Shown in pieces: positions 8,748 through 15,944 of a DNA stretch of 64,000 bases. This stretch comes from Micromonospora_G sp040676775 (GTDB taxonomy: Bacteria; Actinomycetota; Actinomycetes; Mycobacteriales; Micromonosporaceae). The notes under the pieces were generated by a model that saw nothing but the letters and a program-made list of their open reading frames with translations, was not told the origin of the DNA and made no database searches. The stretch lies in contig NZ_JBFAPP010000006.1 of assembly GCF_040676775.1 (NCBI RefSeq), forward strand, positions 124,001 through 188,000, written 5' to 3'. Every line of letters starts with the position of its first letter. The first letter of the stretch is position 1. The position numbers were made by a program, and so were the translations under genes.

Positions 8748-8848
8748 GGACGTGATAGTGGCACCACCGATCCGCTTCCCGCTATCGGGGTCGCCCCGCC
8801 TTTCGGGCGATTGCCACTCTTGCCGAGAAAGAGTCGCTATCAGCGGCG

Positions 8849-8883
8849 GGATTCGCACTCTTTTTCGGCAAGAGTGTGAATCC
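8849..8883 (-). terminator. ligA terminator hairpin
   Basis: A 14-bp stem (8849-8862 and 8870-8883, one G-T wobble) with a 7-nt loop, directly after the ligA stop at 8901. A related 19-bp element at 8816-8834 is an inverted copy of 8857-8875 with a single mismatch, so the RNA can also form an alternative larger hairpin. Confidence 0.65.
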
Positions 8884-8900
8884 GGCGGGAACGAAAGTGG

Positions 8901-11138
8901 TCAGGCGAGGAGGCGGGTGGCGTCTTCGGGTCGGCCTTCGGTGTGCGCGGCGAGCGCCTGTGCGAACAGTTCGGCGGGCAGGATCCGTACGCCGAGTTCC
9001 TCGGCCTTGGTCGCCTTGGACCCGGCGCCCTCACCGACCACCACCAGGTCGGTACGTTTGGAGACCGACCCCGACGACTTGCCGCCGAGCCGCTCGACCG
9101 CCTCGTTGCCCTCGTTGCGGGACAGACCGGGCACCGAGCCGGTGACGACCACCGTCATCGGGGAGCCATCGGTCCGTTGCAGCGGCAGGACCGGTGCCGC
9201 CGACTGCGGGTCGGACCCGTCGGTGGTGGGCTGCGCTGGTGCGACCCGGCGGGGACTGCCGGGCTCGGTCATGTTGACGCCCCGCGCGGCGAGCTTGTCG
9301 ATGACCGGGGCGAGGTCGGCCAGCTCGGCGGCGATGGTGACCGCCCGCTCCGGGCCGACACCCTCGACCTCCTGGAGCTGCTCGACATCGGCTCCGCGCA
9401 ACGCGTCCATCTCGCCGAAGTGGCGGGCCAGGCGCCGCGACATCGACCGGCCGGTCATCCGGACGCCGAGGCCGGTCAGCACCCGCGACAGTGGTTGGGC
9501 CTTGGACCGTTCGAGGTTCGCCACGAGTTTCGTCGCCGAGGTCTCGCCCATCCGATCCAGCTTCGCCAGGGTCGGGACGTCGAGGTCGTAGAGGTCGGCC
9601 GGGTCGGTCACCAGACCGGCCGCGACCACCGCGTTGATGATTTTGTCGCCCACGCCCTCGATGTCCATCGAGTCGCGGGCGGCGAAGTAGGCCAGGGACT
9701 CGGCCGCCCCGCACGCCCGGCCCAGGGTGCACCGCCACCGTTTCTGGGACCGGTCGATCTCGCCGCCGCAGCGCGGGCAGTGCGTCGGTGGCTCGAACGG
9801 CACCGAATCCGCCGGCCGCTCGTCGAGCTTTGCCCCGGTCACCTCCGGGATCACCTCGCCGGCCCGGCGTACGAACACGGTGTCGCCCGCGCGCACGTTG
9901 CGCCGGACCAGGTCCTCGAAGTTGTGCAACGTCGCCGAGGTGACGACCACCCCGCCGACCTGGACCGGCGCCAGCACCGCGACCGGGGTGATCAGACCGG
10001 TACGGCCGACCTGCACCTCGATCCGCAGCAGGGTGGTGGTGCGGGTGTCGGCCGGGAACTTGTAGGCGATCCCCCAGCGGGGTGCCCGGCTGGAGAAGCC
10101 GGCCAGGTCACGATCGGCCGCCGCGTCCGCCTTGATCACCGCACCGTCGACCGCGAAACCGAGCTGCCCGCGCCGCTCGTTGAGCGTCTCGACCGCGGCC
10201 AACGCATCGTCGATCGTGGCGCAGACCGGCATCCCGGCCGGCGAACCCGCGGTGGTGGCGACGCCGAGGCCGCCCACGTACGCCATCTCGGTGGAGTGGC
10301 GCCCGTCTCCCTCCGCCACCTCGCCCACCAGCCCGTACGCGTAGAAGGACAACGGCACCTCGTACGCCCGGTCCTGTGCGCGCAGGCTGCCGGCCGCGGC
10401 GCTGCGCGGATTGGCGAACACCGGCTCACCGTGCCCGGTGCGCAGCTCGTTGGCGCGTTCGAAGTCGGCATCGGTCATGAAGACCTCGCCGCGGATCTCC
10501 AGGGTGACCGGCTCGGCCAGCCGCTGCGGCAGGCCGACCACCAGGCGTGCCTGGCTGGTGACGTCCTCACCGGCCCGCCCGTCACCGCGGGTCACCAGCA
10601 GGTTGAGCTGACCGTGCAGGTAGCGGGCGGAAACCGCGAGGCCGTCGATCTTGGGCTCGACCGTGAAACCGTCGGCCGGGCGACCGAGCAGTTTCTCCAG
10701 CCTGGCGCTCCAGGTGCGCAACTCGTCGGCGCCGAACACGTTGTCCAGGCTCAGCATCGGCACGGTGTGTTCGACGTCGCCGTTGATGCCGACCCCGGCG
10801 GCGACCAACCCGGTGGGTGTGTCGTCGAGCCGCCATTGCGGCTGGGCCACCTCGGTGGCGCTCACCCGGGCCATCAGCGCGTCGTAGCTGGCGTCGTCCA
10901 TCGCCAGGTCGGTGCCGTTGTAGTAGGTCGCCGCGGCGGCCCGGATCGCCTCGATCGCCGCGTGGTAGTCGGTCACCGTCTCGAAGGGCACCGCGTGTCC
11001 GGCGTCGACGACCGGATCGACAGCGTCGATCAACTCGGTGGTGTCGGTCAGCGCGGTGGTGTCGGTCAGCTCGGTGGTGTCGGTCAGCTCGGTGGTGTCG
11101 GTCGGCTCGGCCAGCTGGTCGGCACCGGAACTCTCCAT
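8901..11138 (-). CDS. ligA: NAD+-dependent DNA ligase LigA
   Basis: A 745-residue enzyme that seals nicks in replicating DNA. Domains in order: a non-family N-terminal tail of TDTTEL repeats (about 40 residues); domain Ia and adenylation domain with the nucleotidyl-transfer lysine K163 in EPKIDG; the OB fold; a four-Cys zinc finger (CPRC ... CTLGRAC); helix-hairpin-helix repeats (EGVGPERA); and a C-terminal BRCT domain (MTVVVTGSVPGLSRNE). A Pro/Ser-rich linker of about 40 residues separates HhH and BRCT. All key residues seen are intact, so it should be active. It is transcribed away from the secretion locus and ends in a hairpin terminator. The ATG at 11138 has a GGAAGAG-type site, spaced rather far upstream. 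Confidence 0.95.
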   Translation of the reverse strand: MESSGADQLAEPTDTTELTDTTELTDTTALTDTTELIDAVDPVVDAGHAVPFETVTDYHAAIEAIRAAAATYYNGTDLAMDDASYDALMARVSATEVAQPQWRLDDTPTGLVAAGVGINGDVEHTVPMLSLDNVFGADELRTWSARLEKLLGRPADGFTVEPKIDGLAVSARYLHGQLNLLVTRGDGRAGEDVTSQARLVVGLPQRLAEPVTLEIRGEVFMTDADFERANELRTGHGEPVFANPRSAAAGSLRAQDRAYEVPLSFYAYGLVGEVAEGDGRHSTEMAYVGGLGVATTAGSPAGMPVCATIDDALAAVETLNERRGQLGFAVDGAVIKADAAADRDLAGFSSRAPRWGIAYKFPADTRTTTLLRIEVQVGRTGLITPVAVLAPVQVGGVVVTSATLHNFEDLVRRNVRAGDTVFVRRAGEVIPEVTGAKLDERPADSVPFEPPTHCPRCGGEIDRSQKRWRCTLGRACGAAESLAYFAARDSMDIEGVGDKIINAVVAAGLVTDPADLYDLDVPTLAKLDRMGETSATKLVANLERSKAQPLSRVLTGLGVRMTGRSMSRRLARHFGEMDALRGADVEQLQEVEGVGPERAVTIAAELADLAPVIDKLAARGVNMTEPGSPRRVAPAQPTTDGSDPQSAAPVLPLQRTDGSPMTVVVTGSVPGLSRNEGNEAVERLGGKSSGSVSKRTDLVVVGEGAGSKATKAEELGVRILPAELFAQALAAHTEGRPEDATRLLA
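11037..11107. repeat. 18-bp tandem repeat in the ligA 5' end
   Basis: About four near-identical 18-bp units (GGTGGTGTCGGTCAGCTC on the plus strand) encode the TDTTEL hexapeptide repeat at the LigA N-terminus. The unit length is a multiple of three. Confidence 0.9.
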
Positions 11139-11488
11139 CGACGTTGACCTCTTCCCCGTGTCGGTCGGTGCCGCGGCTCGGCACCGACTCGCCCACCCAC
11201 GGACAACACCCGACCTGGGCGTCCCGGTGGATACCGCGCCAGCCTAAAGCCCGGGTACGACAGGTACGAGCACCCGTCGGCGGACCAGCTCGATCAGGTA
11301 TCCCGCCCCGGAACCGGCGCCGCCGCCCTGTCCCCGGGATACGGCGCCCGGCCCGGGGACGCTCGGCTCGGTCCGACGGGTGAACCGACGCTCCCCGCGT
11401 ACGTAGTAGGGGGAACCGTCCCCGGTCGGGCGCCGACAGCGAGTGCAGCCGGGGCGGGGCGGGGCGGCTCGGTGAGGAGAGGACCAGG
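11139..11488. other. Divergent intergenic region between ligA and the secretion locus
   Basis: A 350-bp stretch without a supported gene. Open frames across it are extensions or shadows of neighbours. It holds the sigma-type promoter at 11381-11407 facing right and must hold the ligA promoter facing left, which I could not place. Confidence 0.6.
11381..11407 (+). promoter_or_regulatory. SigL-like ECF promoter, site 1
   Basis: TGAACCG (11381-11387), 14-nt spacer, CGTAGT (11402-11407). It predicts a transcript start near 11414 and a leader of about 75 nt for the LysM-like gene at 11489. The same element recurs in front of five other units in this locus. Confidence 0.65.
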
Positions 11489-13069
11489 ATGGGCGGTGGC
11501 GCCGGACTGTGGGCATCGTTTCGTACAGCCGCTGTGCTCGTCGGTGTTGTGCTGGTGGCGCAGCTCGCGATCCCGGGTCCAGCCGCAGACCCGAGGGCGT
11601 ACGCGGCGGTTGTCGCGGCCGAGCCGACTCCGGCGGGTGAGCCGAGCGGGCGGTATTACGTGGTCGGGCCCGGAGTGAACGGGCAGAAGGAGTACCTGTA
11701 CGGGATCGCGGTGCAAACCCTCGGCGACGGCAACCGGTTCCGGGAGATCGTCGAGCTGAACCGGGACCGGCCACAGCCGGACGGGGGACGGTTGACCGAT
11801 CCGCTCGACCTGCGGCCTGGGTGGATCCTGCTGTTGCCACCGGACGCCCAGGGGGCCGGCGTGCAACTGGGCAGCCCTCCTGACGTACCGGCCCAGGTCC
11901 CGGGCGGTACGTCGGCACCGGTGGAGGTACCGGCCCCGGAGGCGGTCGGCGACCGGTCCCGTACGGATGTCGGGGGCTACCTGCTCCGGCTCGGTGCGTT
12001 CGGGCTGATGGTGCTGCTTCTCGCGGTCGCGCTCGCCGTGATCCGGCAGCGGCGCCGTTCCCCGGCCACCGCGCCAAGCACCGCGGTCACGCCGCCGGCA
12101 CCCGAACCGGAACCGGGACCGGCACTGGGACCGGGACCGGCACTGGGACCGGGACCGGCACTGGAACCGGAACCGGCACTGGAACCGGAACCGGGACCGG
12201 GACCGGAAGCCGCAGCGGCACCGAAAGCGGGGAAGGACGCTGCGGCGGGAGCGGAAAACGAAGACGACGCCGGAGTGAGAGCGGAAGCGGAAGCCGTGAC
12301 GGGAGCGGAAGCGGAGAAGGAGAAGGAAGCGGAAGGGGAGGCGGCAGGTTCGGTCGTGGTGGGTGGCCCGGTGGAGCTGCGGGCCGAGTTGGGGCAGGGG
12401 CCGGACCGCATCGAGGTCCGGTTGACCGGTTCCGGCCGGGTGGGCGGCGTCGGGGCGTACGCCTGGCTGCCTGACGGTGAGCGGTTGCCCGGCGCTTCCA
12501 TGCCCGTGGTGCTGGGGCGGCAGGGACAGCGTTGGCTCTGGGTGGACCTGACCCGGACACCGGACCTGCTGACCATCACCGGGTCCGCGCAGGCATGCAA
12601 GCGGCAGGCGCTCGGAATCGTGGGGCAGTTGCGGGCCGCGGGGATCGGCGTCACCGTGGTCGGCCGGGTGCTCGGCGACGACGTACCGGCCGGCTGTCGA
12701 CAGGTCGAGGCCTTTCCCACGATCCCGCAGGACGACGACGGGCCGGGCGTCGTGGTCAGCGGCGGGTTGCGCGGCGCGGACCTGCTGGCCGCCCGGGGGA
12801 TGCTGGCTGCCAGCGGCGGGCGGATCGTGCCGGTGCTGGTCGGGAAGGTGCTTCGCTCCCGGTGGTCCATGTTGGCCATCGAGAGCCCGGCGGCGTCGAC
12901 GCCCGTCGGTCCCGAGGTGACACCGGCGTCGACCGGCGCGGCGTCGACCGGCACGGTGTCGACCGGCACGGTGTCGACCGGCACGGTGTCGACCGGCACG
13001 GTGTCGACCAGCACGGTGTCGGCCTCCGGGACGGCGGTGGTGACGCCGGTGCCCGGCGAACGGGATTGA
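11489..13069 (+). CDS. LysM-like exported/membrane protein of the type VII locus
   Basis: A 526-residue protein. An N-terminal signal or anchor segment (residues about 8-28) is followed by a LysM-like unit (about 54-115; YYVV at its start, then RFREIVELNRDR and GWILLLPPDA), which is closely similar to the N-terminus of the next gene's product. A second membrane helix (about 168-185) leads to a Pro/Glu/Ala-rich spacer and a globular C-terminal domain (about 290-470) that I do not recognise. The C-terminus is a (TGTVS)n repeat. The topology suggests the LysM unit outside and the large domain inside. No EccE was found in the locus; this protein could fill a similar place, but that is speculation. 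A strong GAGGAGAGG site precedes the ATG. Confidence 0.75.
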   Translation: MGGGAGLWASFRTAAVLVGVVLVAQLAIPGPAADPRAYAAVVAAEPTPAGEPSGRYYVVGPGVNGQKEYLYGIAVQTLGDGNRFREIVELNRDRPQPDGGRLTDPLDLRPGWILLLPPDAQGAGVQLGSPPDVPAQVPGGTSAPVEVPAPEAVGDRSRTDVGGYLLRLGAFGLMVLLLAVALAVIRQRRRSPATAPSTAVTPPAPEPEPGPALGPGPALGPGPALEPEPALEPEPGPGPEAAAAPKAGKDAAAGAENEDDAGVRAEAEAVTGAEAEKEKEAEGEAAGSVVVGGPVELRAELGQGPDRIEVRLTGSGRVGGVGAYAWLPDGERLPGASMPVVLGRQGQRWLWVDLTRTPDLLTITGSAQACKRQALGIVGQLRAAGIGVTVVGRVLGDDVPAGCRQVEAFPTIPQDDDGPGVVVSGGLRGADLLAARGMLAASGGRIVPVLVGKVLRSRWSMLAIESPAASTPVGPEVTPASTGAASTGTVSTGTVSTGTVSTGTVSTSTVSASGTAVVTPVPGERD

Positions 13070-13094
13070 ACCGGAGCGCCCGCGCTGCCGTAGT
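13067..13094 (+). promoter_or_regulatory. SigL-like ECF promoter, site 2
   Basis: TGAACCG (13067-13073, overlapping the stop codon of the upstream gene), 15-nt spacer, CGTAGT (13089-13094). It lies 65 bp upstream of the first mycosin-like gene. Confidence 0.65.
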
Positions 13095-13159
13095 GCGGGC
13101 GGGCGCCGGACGGCGCACGGTGCGGCGGACGATCGGGCCCGAGGCGAAGGAGAGTGCCG

Positions 13160-14707
13160 GTGGCGGTGCAGCGGCGGTCTTCGGTGCGGCGATGGTGGTC
13201 CCTCGTCCTCGGGGTCGCGGTGGTGCTGGCACTGCCGGCACAGGCGCTGGCGGCGCCCGCCGCTCCGGGGGAGGGCTACCTCAAGTACTACGTGGTGACG
13301 TCGTCGTACCAGGGTGCGGCGGAGACGCTGGAGCGGATCGCGTTCCGGTTCCTCGGCACCACCGAACGGGCCGACGACATCTTCGACCTCAATGCGGGGC
13401 GGCGGCAGGCCGACGGCGGCATGCTCACCGAGCCAGGCCCACTGACCGCAGGATGGTTGATCGTCCTGCCCTGGGACGCGTCCGGGGACGGCGTCCGCTA
13501 CGGCCTGCTCTCGGCATCCCAGCTCGGAGCCGGGCCCGGTGCCGGGCCGGGAACGGGATCGCCACCGGATGCGTCGGCCGGTTCGTCGGTGACATTGCCA
13601 CCGGTCGGCGGCACACCGGTCGGCGGCACCACGACCGAGGCCGGGCAATGCCCGGTGACCACCGCACCGATCAGCGCCGCCCGTACCGAACTGCGGCTGG
13701 ATCCCGGCCCGGCGTGGGCCCGTACCGAGGGCGACGGTGTGATGGTCGCCGTGCTGGACTCCGGCGTGGACGGTGTACGCGCCGGGTTGACCGGCCGGGT
13801 GGCGGTAGGTGTCGACATCACCGCCGGCAGCGCCCGGGGTGACGTGGACTGTCTCGGCTCGGGCACTGCGATGGCCGGCATCATCGCCGGACGCGGCGCC
13901 GCCGGGGCGGGCGGGAACGGCATGGCCCCGGCGGCCACCGTGCTGCCGGTCCGGGTGGTCACCACGACACGACAGGCGCGCTCGACCGACGTCGAGACCG
14001 GGATCCAGGTGGCGGTGTCGGCCGGAGCGGGTGTGATCGCCCTCGGCGGCCATGTCGCCCTCGACGACCCGGTGGTGGCGGCGGCTGTCGACTCCGCCCT
14101 GGGGCACGGCGTCGTGGTGGTGGCCGGGGCGGCGGTCGGCGACGGGGCCACCGCCGAGTCGCCGAGCGGACCGGAAACCGCGCTGCTGCGGGTCGGCGGG
14201 ACGGGCGCCGACGGACAACCGGCCACCGGCTACCGGCCGGGTACGGTGCAGGTCCTCGCCCCGGGCGTCGACCCGGCCGGCGGGACGGGCGCCGGCAGCG
14301 GCACCCCGTACGCGGTCGCGTTGGTGGCCGGCACCGCGGCGCTGGTCCGGTCCGCCTTCCCGAACCTGAGCGCCGCGCAGGTGGCCCACCGGATCAGGAC
14401 CACCGCCCAGCGGGGCGGGGCGACCGAGCCCGATCCCGGCACCGGCTGGGGAATGGTCGATCCGGGTGCCGCCGTCACCGCCGTACTGGCGGAGGAGGGG
14501 CGGCCCGCCGCGGCGGCGCCCGACGATCGGGGTCCGGGGCCGATCCGGGCGAGCGTGGTGGTGGTCCTGGTGCTGCTGCTGGCCGGTGCCGCCGGGATGC
14601 TGACCTGGCGAGCACGGCGCACCGCCGTGACCACCGGACGCACCACCGGCACCGGCGACCCGGTCGACGTCCCGTCCGGCTCCGGCGCCGCCGGATCCCA
14701 GCCGTAG
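13160..14707 (+). CDS. Mycosin-like subtilase with LysM-like N-terminus; catalytic His and Ser missing
   Basis: A 515-residue exported protein anchored by a C-terminal helix (about 468-488), the topology of mycosins (MycP, peptidase S8) of type VII systems. After the signal peptide comes a LysM-like domain like that of the upstream protein, then the subtilase domain. The Asp motif is intact (VAVLDSGVD, D200). The His motif reads CLGSGTAMAGI, with S234 where HGT is expected, and the Ser motif reads GTPYAVALVAG, with P383 in place of the nucleophile. It should therefore be proteolytically dead. In mycobacteria MycP also stabilises the secretion pore independently of proteolysis, which gives it a plausible role. 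I chose GTG 13160 because AAGGAG lies 7 nt upstream. Confidence 0.85.
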   Translation: MAVQRRSSVRRWWSLVLGVAVVLALPAQALAAPAAPGEGYLKYYVVTSSYQGAAETLERIAFRFLGTTERADDIFDLNAGRRQADGGMLTEPGPLTAGWLIVLPWDASGDGVRYGLLSASQLGAGPGAGPGTGSPPDASAGSSVTLPPVGGTPVGGTTTEAGQCPVTTAPISAARTELRLDPGPAWARTEGDGVMVAVLDSGVDGVRAGLTGRVAVGVDITAGSARGDVDCLGSGTAMAGIIAGRGAAGAGGNGMAPAATVLPVRVVTTTRQARSTDVETGIQVAVSAGAGVIALGGHVALDDPVVAAAVDSALGHGVVVVAGAAVGDGATAESPSGPETALLRVGGTGADGQPATGYRPGTVQVLAPGVDPAGGTGAGSGTPYAVALVAGTAALVRSAFPNLSAAQVAHRIRTTAQRGGATEPDPGTGWGMVDPGAAVTAVLAEEGRPAAAAPDDRGPGPIRASVVVVLVLLLAGAAGMLTWRARRTAVTTGRTTGTGDPVDVPSGSGAAGSQP

Positions 14708-14732
14708 GGCGAACAGACCCGAAGGAGCTGTC

Positions 14733-15944
14733 ATGGCGGTGCGTGTCCGGGAGCGGACGGTGGGCCGGCTGTTCGGGTCGGTGACCTGCACGGTCCTGCT
14801 GGTGCTCGGCCTGCCGGCAGGGGCCGGGTACGCCGCCGACGGTGAGCCGCCGACCCTGCCGACGGTGACCGACGACTGCATCGGACCGTCGCCGGTCCCG
14901 TTCGCCGGGGTGCCGTGGCCGGTGGCCCGGCTGGCGCCGCAGGCGGTATGGCCGTTGAGCCGGGGCGGGGGCGTGACGGTGGCGGTGGTCGACACAGGGG
15001 TCAGCGCCGCGGCGATGGGTCTGACCGGCGTGGTGCTGCCCGGCCGGGACGTGGTGGCCGGAGGTGGGGCCGACCGGGACTGCCGGGGACGGGGCACCGC
15101 ACTCGCCGGGATCGTGGCCGCGCGCCCGGTCACCGGAACCGGTGTGGTCGGGCTGGCGCCGGCCGCGTCCGTGCTGCCGGTGCGGATCGTCGACGGTCAG
15201 GGCCGGTTGCAGCCGAAGTACCTGGCCGACGGCATCCGGGCCGCGGTGAGCCTGGGTGCCGACGTGATCCTGGTGGGCACCGGGGTCGAGGTCGCCGACG
15301 CCAACCTGCGGGCCGCGGTCGACGAGGCGGTGGCCCGCGACATCGTCCTGGTCGCGGCGGTCAGCGACCAGCGGGGAGCGGGCCAGGCCGGCGCACCCGT
15401 GGTCTGGTACCCGGCCGGCTTCCCGCAGGTCGTCGCCGTCGGCGGGATCGACACCGACGGCAAGCCGACCGAGCCGGTCGTCGAGGAGTCCGGAGTGGAC
15501 CTGGTGGCGCCGGCCGTGGCGGCGGTCAGCGTCGGGCCGACCGGCGCCGGGCACTACCGGGTCGGTGGCGCCGCCGTGGCGGCCGCGTACGTGGCGGGGG
15601 CGGCGGCACTGGTCCGGTCGTACCGGCCCGCGCTCAGCGCCGCCGAGATCCGTGCCCGGCTGGAGTTGACCGCCGAGCACCCGCCCGGCGCGGCGCGTAC
15701 CCCGGCGGTCGGGGCCGGCGTGCTCGACCCGTACGCGGCGGTTTCCGTGGTCGACCCCGGCCAGGCCGCGCGCCCGGTCGAGGCCCGGCCGGCACCGGCG
15801 GTGCTGCCGGCCGTGCCCCCGGCGGACCCGGCGGTCGGCCGCGCCGGTCTGGTCGGCGCGGCCGTCGGTGTCGGTACGGTGCTCGCCCTGGCCGCCGCGG
15901 TCACGATCCGGGCCGGGCGTCGGCGTCGCTGGCGGGTACGCTGA
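14733..15944 (+). CDS. Second mycosin-like subtilase; catalytic His and Ser missing
   Basis: A 403-residue protein with a signal peptide, a subtilase domain and a C-terminal membrane helix (about 370-392) ending in a basic tail, as in MycP. The Asp motif VAVVDTGV is intact (D87). The His motif reads DCRGRGTALAG, with R120 in place of His, and the Ser motif GTSFAAAYVAG is replaced by GAAVAAAYVAG (A281). It lacks the LysM-like unit of its neighbour. A GAAGGAG site precedes the ATG, and the gene lies 25 bp after the first mycosin, so they form an operon. Its last 44 bases overlap the 3' end of eccC on the other strand. Confidence 0.85.
   Translation: MAVRVRERTVGRLFGSVTCTVLLVLGLPAGAGYAADGEPPTLPTVTDDCIGPSPVPFAGVPWPVARLAPQAVWPLSRGGGVTVAVVDTGVSAAAMGLTGVVLPGRDVVAGGGADRDCRGRGTALAGIVAARPVTGTGVVGLAPAASVLPVRIVDGQGRLQPKYLADGIRAAVSLGADVILVGTGVEVADANLRAAVDEAVARDIVLVAAVSDQRGAGQAGAPVVWYPAGFPQVVAVGGIDTDGKPTEPVVEESGVDLVAPAVAAVSVGPTGAGHYRVGGAAVAAAYVAGAAALVRSYRPALSAAEIRARLELTAEHPPGAARTPAVGAGVLDPYAAVSVVDPGQAARPVEARPAPAVLPAVPPADPAVGRAGLVGAAVGVGTVLALAAAVTIRAGRRRRWRVR

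Noticed and set aside
11244..12077. Minus-strand open frame opposite the LysM-like gene
   Set aside because: Antisense of a signal peptide/LysM coding region with clear RBS and family similarity; no domain in the minus frame.
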